64,000 nt of DNA, taken from positions 143,224,897 through 143,288,896 of the forward strand of contig NC_081407.1 of the NCBI RefSeq assembly GCF_030272615.1. Direction: 5' to 3'. The translations under genes and the position numbers were made by a program. Origin of the DNA: Cryptomeria japonica. Its lineage: Eukaryota; Streptophyta; Pinopsida; Cupressales; Cupressaceae. Position 1 is the first letter of the stretch. Each line of letters begins with the position of its first letter. Shown one piece after another: positions 23,856 to 35,719 of this stretch. The notes under the pieces were generated by a model. The model did no database searches and was not told the origin of the DNA. It saw nothing but the letters and a program-made list of their open reading frames with translations.

Positions 23856-24474
23856 ATTGATGGCAACACTTTAGAAATTTTTTTGTCGACTAAGTGTGCA
23901 AAACAAAAATTGACTTCATGACATACACCCCCCCTTAGCAATTGAATGCCTTTATAAAAATGGAATCATTACTCCCCCTTAATAGTACATACAAATTTTT
24001 GACTCTTAAACTAATTCTACTACCCCTCTGACAACAATGTCAAATAGAAAAGTAAAATACATACAATACATCAAAATTTGTCATAAAAAACTACATGTAT
24101 ATATAGAGATAAAAGTTTAAAGGTCTTTACAATGCAATTCTTAAGAAAATATCGCTGAAATGAAACTTTAACTGCTTAAGGTCATTGTCCCATGTTTCTA
24201 ACAGTGTCTCTTTGATTTCAACGTGTCAAGATCTATGCAAAAAATTCTTCCATAGCATCAATAATGCTCATCTCCCAGGTAGCCAAAATTGCTTCAAACT
24301 CCCTGTATGCTCGCTGTAAGATTTCAAATTTTAGAAATAACTGATTCTTCAACTCCTTCAAGGATCTTATCTGCTTCACCTGTTCAAAATCATAAATTTT
24401 TAATATGTGTTGTAAGGCATCAACTGATTTACCAAAAGGTAAAGCAGAGTCCTATATCGGTATATATGCTTCGC

Positions 24475-27400
24475 TTAGATCATTTCTAGTTCCTTCTCTG
24501 TATCTTCTCTCTTTTTGTTTAAATCAGAACAAAATAATGATACTTTAGATATAGTGGCCAAAATTTCACCTCTAGTTTCTATTCCGGTTTTCAAAAGATC
24601 TTTGTTCACTGTTAAAGCAACCTTACCTATGCCAATTTCTGAAAATAATTGTTCTGCTCTTCTCTTCTTGTAATCTTTTAATGCTAAAGCATGAGGTGCC
24701 TCTTCAAGTGATTTTAATTGTTCACTGGCATCAACAACTAACTGTCCATGCTTTGCAATAGGGGTGGATAGATTATCTATATAAGTCTCCGGTAGGAGAC
24801 TTGACAAAATTTCAATAGCAGTTTGAATGGTCTTTGCTTCTCGTTTCTGCTCTTTCAACCTCTTCTTTTGTGCTCAGGATTGCATAGCAATAGAAATCTT
24901 CATTATTTTAGAATAACTTAGATTTTCCATATCTATAGGACCTTTAATACTCATGGAGTTCTCATCATCATCATCATTGATCAAGGTTTTCTTCTTCGCC
25001 TTTGTTTTCTTCTCTTCATCCTTTTTGTCTTCTGACTTCTTCTCTAGTTTCTCTTTCCCTGTCTCTATTTATTCCTTCTGTGTTGTTGTAGTGACCAACA
25101 GTTGACTTTCAACATGATGTTCCTTTACTGGTGGTGGATGCATATCCACACTTTGTTTAGTAGCCGGTGCCTCCTCTGCTTTCTTTTATTTTTCAATCTC
25201 CTCTTCCTTAGTTGTGTCTTTGACCGGTTGTGGATTTTCAACAGTTTGTTCTTTCACCGATGCTTCCTCTTCCTTATCATTTGAATCCTTTTGATTATCC
25301 TCAGTAGTAATATTTACATTTGCAACTGCACTTACATTGATTGGTGTAGTCTGAGTCTCTCTTGACTGTGCATTCACTGGTTGCTTAGTTGAGCTTTTGT
25401 CTGCTTCGTTCTCTTCACCTTTGTTCTCAACCTGTTCTTGCTGAGTATCCAATATCCATTCATCAACTTCAAAAACATCTACATTGTCAGCAGTGTTAAC
25501 AATATTATCAACATCACCGGTATCATCATCTGTTATATCTATTGGTTCAATATCAACAGGGTCATCATACAAGTACTTATTATTCGGCTCAAAATCTGTA
25601 GGCTTAACACCTTTAGGAAAATATTCTCCCTTTAACTTAACAGGTGCATCATCCTAATCTTCTTCAACTTTTTCTTCTTCTACAGGGATGAGACCTAAAG
25701 ATTTCTTTATCAAAATTTCGGTCTCCTTTTGGACTGATTTAGTATCACCTATTAACATTCTAGTCAGTCTTTTCTTGGATCTACGAAAAGATTTTGAATT
25801 TACTCGTACATCTTCTATGTCTTCCTCATTGGCTTCCAGTTGAAGGTGTTTAAGAGTGTAATCAATAAATTATTTATCTTGACTAATGGCGGCTTGCCAT
25901 CTTGCATCAATAATATTATACAAAGTGTCTAGAATTTTCCCTTGTAGCTCAATGAGGGCTCTACTAAACTTGTTCATATTGAAGATGACTGCATCTTCAA
26001 TCTCCCTTTGTTGACGTCAGACAAATGAGTAAATAGTATGTTTAAACCTTTGTAAATACCATACTCCTTAATAATCTTAATCATTCTAGTGAAAGAATCT
26101 TCAAGTGTCAATATTTTTGTAGCTACTTTACCTTTTTGAGTTGTCTTCTTCTTCTTAGCACTTAGCCTTAGTGCTCTCTTATCTTCTTCTGATTCTATTT
26201 CCTCAATATCTGTCACCGGTTTGTGATATTTCTCCTTCTTTCTTTTTCCGGTTTAGGTAAGCACAACAAGAGGTTCAACATTTTTACCTTTCCTTTGGAA
26301 TTGTATTTTAGAGGGTTTCCCTCTTTGGGATTCAACAAGCTTCACCTTAGTTTCTTCTACTTTCTTCTTCTTAGTTGCTTTGGCTGCTCTGGTCTTACTG
26401 GTGGGGGTACTTGTTGGTACACTGGAAGTTCCACCTTGTTGAGCCTCAAATTTTTCTCTTGCTGCAACTATCTATTCTTTTGTGAATCTGGTCTGCTCAG
26501 CAAATGCTTGTACCTCTTTTCTTACTTTCTTTGCAATCATCGATTTTTGTACTTCAGAGTGCACTTTTAGTAGTTTCTCCTTGTAGGTTCCAAACCTCTC
26601 AACGATGGTATCGACAGGTTGAGCTAACAAATGATCAGCATAAGCAACAAGTAGATCTTTATCTACTTCATAACCCATGGGCATTACCCATGTGGTCCTA
26701 GGAATAACAACTTCCATCAAGCATGTATCTATGTCAGCCATAAAACAAATAAAATCCTCATACTGATTGACTACCACTTCTGGTATGCGTTCTCTAGTAT
26801 GCATTTCCTTCTGAAATTTCTTAAAATATCCTCATGAAATATCATCAAACTTGTTTTTCAACATCCTAATGTTGTTCTTCATCTGCAATAGGGCAGGTAT
26901 CCCAGTTATCCATTGTACATCACCAATACTAGGGAAAAAGTTTTGGAAATAAAAGAATAAGCCCATGATAAGCTCTTCAAACTTGAATCTCAGTTTCTTG
27001 TCTTTCTTGACTGCTTCCAAATTTGTCACTAATTGGCTTCTTATTGCTTCATAGAGATCATAATCAACATCATCCTTAATCATCTGGTAGGTAGTGTGAA
27101 TAGCTATTGTCGGTATACTATTCATTCTGCTTGAATAAAAAATTCTATAGCCAATCACCATAGATGCAAATTTAATAGCAGGATCATTAATTTCATTCAC
27201 GGTCATGGCTCTTTTATCCCATCTACATCTAGTTAACTTCACAACATCATCCTTAGGTTATAGCATGGATTGCTTCCTTAGTAATTTTATGAGGTCTGTC
27301 CAACCACATGAACTGATCATGAATGCGGCTCAAAACAAATCTCACCAACTCATCATCAAAATCATCAATGAAATTGATCGCATGATGAAAACCTTTATCG

Positions 27401-27651
27401 GCTACGCTTCTGAATTGATCTTTCAATCTTCCGTGTTCATTACATAGAGATCTGTCTTGCTCATAAATAACTATAACTCTCAAATCTTCAATTTTGCAGT
27501 GATAAAAGGATCTTACATCCTCTACATGCAAAACACCATTCAGTAGACCAGATAGGGTATCGACATGGTCAGTTTCCTCCGACTTGTATGGATGTCGTTT
27601 GTATTTAGGTCTTTCCCTCTTAGTCATATCAACTAGATGCAGAGTATCCAT
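24475..27651 (-). pseudogene. Element C ORF2: long protein of unknown function (broken)
   Basis: Roughly 1050 codons, read from MDTLHLVDMTKRERPK at 27651. N-terminal third (to about 26470): compact, Leu/Phe-rich sequence with PHKITKEAIHAIT, CRWDKRAMTVNEINDPAIKF, ASMVIGYRIFYSSRMNS and LIMGLFFYFQNFFPS, which looks like a folded domain. Then a lysine-rich patch LSAKKKKTTQKGK near 26150, an acidic stretch (about 25570-25000; DITDDDTGDVDN, repeated EEE/KKK), and a helical, probably coiled-coil end (24858-24475). Frame changes near 27250 and between 25970 and 25600, plus several stops, mean it is inactive here. I recognise no catalytic motif. Its layout parallels the element E ORF. Confidence 0.7.
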
Positions 27652-28131
27652 ACTACAATATGCAAATCACCAAGCAAAGAGTAGAATTTATCAAATAAAT
27701 ACCTCTTCTGCCTTGGGGCTAGGGTTTCCAACTGTAAAAAACTTTCAATATTCGATCACTGAATCAAACTTCACTTATGTCGCCTCAGATGCTGGAAAAT
27801 AATCTGAATGCTGCTAGCACAAACTTATCTCTGCTTTGCTCACTTCACAGAGTTCTCAAGATGCAAAATGACAGATAAAATTTAAAAGTTTCTATTTATT
27901 TGCACTTTAATTACTGCAATAAATGCATTTACTGACAAAACCCTAAAACGCCTCAGCAAACTCTAAAGCATATTACCGGTAGCAAAAAATCAATGATATT
28001 TATTGGTTATGATCCAAAAACACATCAAAACATCAAAATGGATCAGAATATGCAAATTTAACTTACAAAATATCATCCAGGGGTTCAACTCAAGATTTGA
28101 CAATAAGCTCACCCCAAGTTGTAGAAACAAC

Positions 28132-29428
28132 TTAGTTTTCCAGAGATGGATTCTCCATATTAGGTGAAGAATATGATTCCTCGGATGGTTTGTCATCACT
28201 CTTCTTCTTCCAGGTCTTATTCATCTCAGCTCTGGTTTCTTCAATATCAACCTTCTGCTTTCCTTTTTGGCCTACAAGATGATTCACCGATTGGTTCTTC
28301 TTTGTTTTGCAAAACTTTGCAATGTGTCCCGGTTTGTTGCAATGATAGCATGCCATTCCAAATGCTCTCCAAGGTCCTAAGTTGCCTCTACCTGTTTTTC
28401 TTCTGTAGTTCATTGCCACATGTCCAAAATTGTTGCAAATTGAACAAGTCACATTGAATCTCTTTTCCATCTCATAAGGACTAGACCGGTTAACATAGGG
28501 TCTTTGCCAATTTGTGTTCTTTCGGTCAGTGTAATTCCTTCTCCAATCACCAATAGGTCTTGGATTCATGTGAGGTGCAGGATTGTTTGCTCTATATTTG
28601 CATTCAACTGGTCTATGCCAATACATGTTGCATGTATAACAATAACCTTCAAATCTCCTAGGCACATATCTAGTATTAGGCCTATAACCAATATTAGCAT
28701 TAGATCTTATTCTACAAACATTAGTATGTCCTGGTTTATGATAGTTAAAGAAAACAGGTTCGTAGGCTTTCTTACCGGTAGGTTTCCGAGCCTTAGGAGC
28801 AGTTTTACCTTTATGCATGTCGCTCTTGGTACCAGAAGGTTCACCTTTCTCATATATGTTGTATCCTAACCTAGATGTATCACCTTTCATCCTCTAAGAT
28901 TGCATCTGTTCATCCAGCATAGAGGAGCTCTTGTTGAATTTATCAAGCTTCTCATTGGCCTCAACAAGTTCCTTTGTAAGACCTTCATTTCTTTTCATGA
29001 GAGTCTCTCTAAGAGATATTGCCATTTCAAGATCTATCTATAATGCTTCTTTTTCTTCTTTCTCCTCATGCTAATGTTCATACAAAGCTGCATTCTCCTG
29101 CTTGATCTTAAAGATTTCATGCTCTTTATCTCAGTTTTGATCCTCAAACTTTTCTTCTATCTTCAAGTTCCTCACTCATCCGGATTGCAAGTGCTTCCAA
29201 CTCTCTTCTCAGGTTAGTCTTCTCACCATTCAACTTCTCCACTTCTTCAACCAATGCATCAAAGTTTGTCTTATCTGAAGAGCTGCTGTTAGAGATCTCC
29301 AACAATTGTTCGGTCAGTTCCTTCCTTTTAGCTAGTGATGTCTTATACTTGCCTCTTAGGGTTTCTAGCTCATCCTTGGTTTCAGCCAGTTGTCTAGCCA
29401 TCTCTCTATAGCTCATTCCTTCACCCAT
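28132..29428 (-). pseudogene. Element C ORF1: coiled coil plus four zinc knuckles (gag-like)
   Basis: The likely start is MGEGMSYREMARQLAETKDE at 29428, 54 bases after the primer site. A long heptad-rich coiled coil fills 29400-28900 (LAETKDELETLRGKYKTSL, LVEEVEKLNGEKTNLRREL). A frame change near 29150 and stops of TAG type follow. From 28890 a basic region carries four knuckle motifs: FFNYHKPGHTNVC (two Cys lost), CYTCNMYWHRPVEC (complete), CSICNNFGHVAMNY (last Cys lost) and CYHCNKPGHIAKFC (complete). By analogy it would bind and package RNA. Four knuckles is more than the usual one or two of plant copia gag. Confidence 0.82.
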
Positions 29429-29481
29429 ATTTGCCTTAGGATTAGAGATCCCTTCCAAGTGGTTAAGCCTTAAGAAAGTTA

Positions 29482-29494
29482 GGCTCTGATACCA
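29482..29494 (-). other. Element C primer-binding site (initiator Met tRNA)
   Basis: On the minus strand TGGTATCAGAGCC is a perfect match to the plant initiator-Met primer site, two bases after the LTR end ATCA. The surrounding ATTGGTATCAGAGCCTA is identical in element D. Confidence 0.93.
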
Positions 29495-29496
29495 AT

Positions 29497-30766
29497 TGAT
29501 GAACTTATAAGGCACTGAGAGGAGGGGTGAATCAGTGAGTAAAAATAATACAAATCTAAATATCAATTTCACTAACTTAAAACTCAATAGATATGTAAGA
29601 AAAAACACCAAGTATGCAATCACCACACAAAGCATAAACCACATGACACAAGAGTTTATATGTGGAAAACCCAAAAGGGAAAAACCATAGTGGGAGTTAG
29701 TACCCACAAGATCCACTATCTGTAGTATAGAGATCTGACTGGTTAAGGTCTACAACACTCTGTTAGGGGAACACCCTGTTAGAAGTGTCTATGTAAGGTT
29801 AAGAGCTTTACAAAAATGCCTGTGAGGACCAGCCCTATTAGTAGCTACCCAAGTAACTAGGATTTGCAAACACAAGCTAATGTGTCACTTGGTTGGAGGA
29901 TTTAATGATCAGAACTGTTAGGCTCTGATTGCACCCTGTTAGGAGTGACCTTGTAAGAGGATTTTCTTGCGACAACTGTTAGGAAGACAACAAGTACAAA
30001 TGATCTCAGTATAACACCTTCTGTGTCTGATAAGATCCGCTTCAGAACATTACAACATCACAAAGATTCCATCTCTTAGTTCCTCTAATCTTCGCATTAT
30101 TAGAAATACAAAATTTACTCATTGCATATCACACTATCAAGCTCATGTATATATATATATATATCTTTTCATACCTCATCACACAATTAAAATTATCATA
30201 AGGTCCGCTAGAACCTTATTACAATTCCCTAGGTTCAATGCATATAGACAATCTTGCATTGCACGCTTTAGTTATGTCGGCCACCAACATAAAAAATCCA
30301 ATTCTGTGTCGTTTTACCGATCTGAGTGATTTTCATCACTACCAGTTGACTATGTTTCTTGATCTCTGCCTTGTTGATCAAATCTCATTCATCTGATCAA
30401 ATCTGCTCATGTGGTCATGAACATATCTTCATCTGATAGTCATCAACGTTGCTACAGAACCACACTCCTTCATCCTTCATGGATTTCATGTACCAGTTGT
30501 CAGTGTGAGACTCTGTCAATCATTTTACCGGTTAAAGTCCTAATTACCGGTTCTGATAAAACTGTCTCTGCTTTACCGGTTAAGTCTAGCCGATTGAATT
30601 GTAGGACTTAGATTACTCAAAGAAACATAGTTGCCATCAATGACAACATACAAAATAGTCATCAATCATAAATCTAATCTCTATGCACAACAAACATATA
30701 CTGGTTGCATCAAGCAAACACATATTACATTATATTATTGGTTGATCAAATGATCAAATGCCAACA
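29497..30766 (-). repeat. Element C 5' LTR
   Basis: It aligns with 22574-23840. It carries a (TA)n run at about 30148-30164 that is shorter in the other LTR, which explains part of the length difference. TTCTT follows at 30767-30771. Confidence 0.92.
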
Positions 30767-30771
30767 TTCTT

Positions 30772-31400
30772 ACACCTTAGGCTCCCTTTATACCATTTTG
30801 TTTTGACATGTACAATACTTTATTTGTTTCTTGCTATTGCTAATTTATGGGTATCCGAACATGTAAGGCTCCCACAAACTAATTATTATTTCTTTGTGAA
30901 GGTCAAGATTGGGATATAGGTAAGTAGTCGAAGACCTAATTGAATGTTAAGTTTTTTTTTGGTCAAATAAGATTAATGAGCCTCTTAAGACATTGTATGT
31001 ATCATTAATCTCTAAACTTGTTTGCTCATTAAAAAAAATCCTTATGGTTTACCTATTATTTACATCTATTGGGTGTTTGACTCTCACTAATATATCTACC
31101 TATAATTTTCCCTTGAAGTGTCAGCGTCTAGGACAAGCCCCCTATACATAAAGTTTGCCTTTATCATTATTCTTCTCTAAAATCTCTTTCAACATTTATT
31201 GTGTTTATCTCAATACATTGTCATTAGCTTTAAAGTATATAAATGTGGTTGGAAAATATTTAGTTGTAGGGCTAAAAGAAATTTGTGGATCATCTTACAT
31301 CAGAATACACATTTGTTAAGATTTATTAATTAATCAAAACTTAGAATATAACATGTTTTTTATTTTCAATTAATTATTAAATTTGATCAAACGCACACCT
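30772..31400. other. No gene recognised
   Basis: Right flank of element C, continuing the AT-rich host sequence that ends at 22568 on the other side. Only short open frames. Confidence 0.5.
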
Positions 31401-31404
31401 TAAT

Positions 31405-31910
31405 GTTTGGATAGATGTCACTACTAATTGTACCCTAAAAAGCTTACGTGGCTACCATTGGTGTTTATTAGAAATTTCAGTGTCGATTACGAAAATAAGC
31501 GCACACACTAATTAAAAATTAGAAAGCATGTCAATTAAAAATTAAAATAGATCATTTTTTTATTTTCAATTAATTAATAAATACAGTCAAAATGTGCATT
31601 ATATTTAGATAGATGTTGCCGCTAACTATGCCCTAAAAAAGTTCATGTGGCTACCATCAGTGTTTAGATAGATATCGTTCCTCACTATATGCCCCAAAAA
31701 AGCTCATGTGGCTACCATCAATGTTTAGATAGATATCGTACCTCACTATGTCCTAAAAGATTTAGATGACTATCTTGATATTCATTTAGAAAAATATGTT
31801 ATTAATTAAAAAGTAAAAATACACAAAATATTTTTTTAATTTCAACGAATTAATAAATATGATCAAATGTACATCATGATATCTAAATAGATGCCACTGC
31901 TGATTATGCC
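31405..31910 (+). repeat. Tandem ~60-base units before repeat copy 2
   Basis: The phrase TTTAGATAGAT...CTATGCCCTAAAAAAG-TCATGTGGCTACCATCAGTG recurs about five times (near 31410, 31610, 31670, 31725, 31885) with variable spacing. Interleaved are TTTTCAATTAATTAATAAAT stretches. The last unit leads straight into copy 2 of the dispersed repeat, whose own left end has the same phrase. Confidence 0.75.
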
Positions 31911-32860
31911 CCTATGTCAGTGTTGATCTATCCCTTAAAACTCTACTTCAGACTAGTCTCTTTTATCTGCTCCAGCCAGACCCACTTCCAGTTTCTCATA
32001 AACCTATATGCCCAATCTCTAATTCTTCCTGATCTACCAAACAAACTCTATATTTCTTGCACTGCGCTCCGAGTCCACAGTCTAAACCTACTTCAATGTT
32101 CCAATCTGATCAAGACAAAACTGTCATTAATTCCCAATGGAAAAACTGTCATTAATTCCCAATGGAAAGTCTACTATTATAAATGGTAACGTGTTTGAAC
32201 CAGATGAAGAAATGGCTAGGAGGAGGGCCAGATCGACTCAAAAATTCTTTTGTTGAACGTCAAGTGAGTATGTATATCTATCTATCTATAAATAGACAAC
32301 AACAACTTGGGCATGAAACCTACAAATAGACCTTTGACGTATAACTTCATTTAATTTTTTTAAAGAAAGGTCACATTCTCTGGGCAATCATGTGAGCATT
32401 CTTGTAACTATAGTTATGATGAGAAGAGAACCTTAAAAAACTATAGAGCAAATTGGTATAAGCTCTTTCGTTCTAATTTAAACGCACAGTGTGAATGAAT
32501 TGTTGACAATTAGGTCAAATGGCTGAGCTTCTTCTTTATGGGCATTTATAGAATCAAAAGGGACACGCTTTCTATCAAGTCATTGTCGCTTAAAAGTTGG
32601 CATGGAAGAACAAATATATCAGGCAAACCAAATTAAATGGGTGGCAAATAAAGAGGATACAGCTGTTCTATATGAATACTTTAAAATGTGTGTTTTTTTT
32701 TTATTAATTAGGGGGGAAGTTCTTTTATTTTACAGCTTTTATGGTGGGGTTTTGGTTGGTCCCTCTCATATTGCAAATTTGAAACACTTTCTTAAAAACC
32801 CGTCATGATCTTATATGTTTAGATGATTGGAAAGAATTTGTTCTAATAAGATTAAAATTA
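31851..32860 (+). repeat. Dispersed ~1-kb repeat, copy 2
   Basis: It has the same ordered landmarks as copy 1, including TCTATAAATA (TATA at 32287-32294), GAACGCACAGTGTGAATGA and the AAATGGCTGAGCTTCTTCTT core. A single copy of the ~220-base unit follows (GGTTGGTCCCTCTCATATTGCAAATTTGAAACACTTTC near 32753). It ends near 32860, where copies 1 and 3 continue. A small local duplication of CATTAATTCCCAATGGAAA lies at about 32133-32168. Confidence 0.85.
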
Positions 32861-33059
32861 GGAGAGGCAACAAAATCAGAGACCGAGGGGGAGTGAAAAC
32901 TCATAAACAAAAACCTGCTGCTAATCAAATCCAACAAAAACCAAAATACCAACAAAAACCAAAACACTAACAAACCCAGAGACTAAAACCGATAACCAAA
33001 CGCAACTAGACACAACAAAACAACAAAAAGAAACACCCTCCCACCAAAAGCATGAACCG

Positions 33060-34830
33060 ATGGCTTACCGGGTGGGAGAGAACTTCAACTTCCTATCCAC
33101 ACAAATATCTTTACCCTTATCTAGCATAGAGAGTTTTTTGGAGGAATCTTTCTTGAAGGAAATAGTCGGGGAGTCCAACATTTCTTTCACCTTTGAAACA
33201 CACGCTTCTAACCCCATTGTAGATGGGAAATCAAGATGTCTTCTTTCTTAGCCCTCATCCTTGCTATCTCATCTCGAATGCCATGGAGAGAAGCAAAGTT
33301 CTTCTTTGTGATTTCCTTGTGTTGGTTAAACATATTCACCATAGTCTACCTCATTTCTTACTGATTTCCCTGGAGAACCTCCACCATCTTGACCAAGTCA
33401 TTCACATTCTTTGTTTGACCAATTTTGATGCAGGAGCATCCCTGGTTCTTGGCAATCTTGCATCACCCAAAAATATTTCCTTTCAGTTTCTTTATTCTTT
33501 TTAGCAGTTTTGTTTATGAGAGTTACCAAATGCCTTGGCGTTGATCATTTCTCTTGCGGAGCTAGATTTGAACTTCAATCTTGTTCATCTTACTTGGTCT
33601 GGATCTGTGTTTCATTTGGATCTCTTTCCGGCAAGTTGTCGCGTCCCGATTGGCTGACAATTTTCTGTTTCCCCGGATGCTTGAGCTTAATGGCTAGTTG
33701 GTGTTCCTGGATCTTGCAAAGCAATTCGTTGATTTGTGGAGCTGACTTATCATGTGTAAGATGATCGTCGATGCCTGTTTGACCCTCTTGTTGGTCCGCG
33801 CTTCGTGGTGATTCATTTCTGGAGGATTTTCATCTCATCTTTTGGCCGACCTATCTACACGTTTCATTTTCCTTTCTTTGGGGAATGTGATCTTTCTTGG
33901 CAGTTGGTCGACCCTGATGTTCCCAGATGCTATTTAATGATGTACTTGATCATAGTAGATGCAATATTTAGGATATAGAATAGTAGATTGTAGCTTGAAT
34001 CTAATGTTTGCTTTGGGATTTATGCATAAGGATGTATTTCTGTAATAAGGCAGTTGCCCACATGTAAACCGAATATTTCTGGTAGTTGTATTTGAATCAG
34101 TGAATTGATCCATGCCTAATCTGGCATTCTCTCTCTCTCATGTGTTGTTTTGTGTTGTTTTGATCTTGCTACATGGACCAAACTTCCTCTTTGGGGAACC
34201 TCCTATCCATGGTTGTACAAAATTTTCTCTGTGATCTGTTTAATGGAATTGTCCACCGCTTCCCATTTCTTGATCATCCCATTAAACTTCCCAACCTCCA
34301 TCCAAGCACTATGCTCATACTCATCGTCTTCCCAACTTGATGATTTGGACTCCACTTCAAGGATAGCTTCGAGTTTATCAATCTTCTTTTTTGCTACCTC
34401 AAATTGACCTAGTAGCCAACAGATAATCGATTCATGTTTACTTAACCCCTCACACAGTTCTTTAAGCTTAGCCACAAATAGGGGATTTATTCCTCCTTAA
34501 ACAAAGCACTATGAGGAGAGGATTTAGGCAAATCATAGGGGAAATGGGGGGACTAGGGGTTAATCTCTTTACTCTCGAAATTACCTAGGGCCCAATCAGA
34601 CCCAGTAGACCAAGAAGAGGTTGTATCCTCCGACTCCTCTTCAACAAAGACCATTTTACGAGCCAAGGTTTCACCAACAAGGGGGCCCAAAGAGGTCTTG
34701 GATTAAGCATTTCAAGAGGGATTAACTGTAGTAGGCACATTTTGAGGTTTGGTAGAAGCAGTAGCCGTAGATTGGTTTTAGGGCCAATGGAAGGGCTTAA
34801 ACTCAAATGGAACTTACCAAAAGTGGATAG
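33060..34830 (-). pseudogene. Unrecognised minus-strand coding remnants, possibly LINE ORF1
   Basis: Read on the minus strand, protein-like stretches appear in sequence: SKTSLGPLVGETLARKMVF then EEESEDTTSSWSTGSDWALG (about 34700-34580), KLKELCEGLSKHESIICWLL and DDEYEHSAWMEVGKFNGMIK (34475-34203), and FASLHGIRDEIARMRAKKED (about 33300-33230). Stops and frame changes separate them, and 33500-34140 looks like inserted unrelated sequence with an mRNA-tail-like composition. Below 33060 the minus strand turns into GT-rich non-coding sequence, as seen between the two ORFs of some plant LINEs. That is the only basis for the LINE suggestion; no reverse transcriptase is present. Confidence 0.35.
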
Positions 34831-34839
34831 GTGATAGTG

Positions 34840-35719
34840 TTCGACAACACCACAAAAGGTGGATCACTCACCAAAGGTGGAAAAGTGCAAACATTGCATC
34901 TCACCCATACTTGGACTATCCTACAAGAGTAAAATAAAATCAACATATAATATTAAAATATAATTTTATTAATCACAATTTAAATATATGCATATACAAT
35001 AAAAAAATTGTAAACATGTACGTGCAAAAAAGTATATAATATAATTGTCTAGGGCAAATGAAATGACTGAAAGGGTACCATGTTGGACCTATGAAATTTG
35101 ATCCTCTATCATCAACCATTAAATCCCACATAGATATACAATAATACTAATATATCTTATAAATATTAATTTAAGATGTGATTCCCACCTATTATTTAAA
35201 CATATGTATTAGATGGTGGTGTGAAGCCCATCTATTCAATTAAAAGTTATATTTTAAAATATTAAATATTAAATTTAATACAAAGTATTATTTTATTTTG
35301 ACATATTATGCAAATTATACCTTTGATGCAGACATGTAGGTGTACAATTTGTTGTAGGAAAGGTTGATTATGTACCACCCTATGGTGCTACACCTTGAAA
35401 TGCATAATTTTTGTATCAATTTAAAAAAATATATCATTAAAAATCTATTTATATTTATAAATTTTAATTATTTAATAGATAAAATTTTATAATTTCAAAT
35501 CAACACACCCGCATTTGACCACAATAGACCTCATTCATCAAATCATCTATCAATACCACATCATCTAATGTGCCACCTTGATGACCCCTACTACTCCCAT
35601 AAGATCGACACTGATAATGAGAACACACATGGGAGGTCAAACCATATGCACCCTCTTGATTGCTATATCTCGCAAAGCATATGCATTACAACAATTTGGG
35701 CATATGTGAAAGCTAGGGG
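34840..35719. other. No gene recognised
   Basis: AT-rich sequence without coding or RNA-gene signal. Confidence 0.5.

Larger units (their letters stand above)
22574..30766 (-). mobile_element. Non-autonomous LTR retrotransposon C (copia-related, no enzymes)
   Basis: It has LTRs of 1267 and 1270 bases, a perfect 5-base target duplication, a perfect primer site, a purine tract, and 5.6 kb of internal sequence. The internal part holds a gag-like ORF with a coiled coil and zinc knuckles, then a long ORF of unknown function. I found no protease, integrase, RT or RNase H on either strand. This fits the long non-autonomous classes called LARD or TR-GAG. A 35-base block over the purine tract and LTR start (23835-23869) is identical to that of copia element D (52218-52252), and the primer site with its flanks also matches. 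It was probably mobilised by D-type enzymes. Confidence 0.9.

Noticed and set aside
28164-28869. Plus-strand frames of about 97 and 121 codons
   Set aside because: They are antisense of the zinc-knuckle ORF of element C, where Cys/His codons give open complements.
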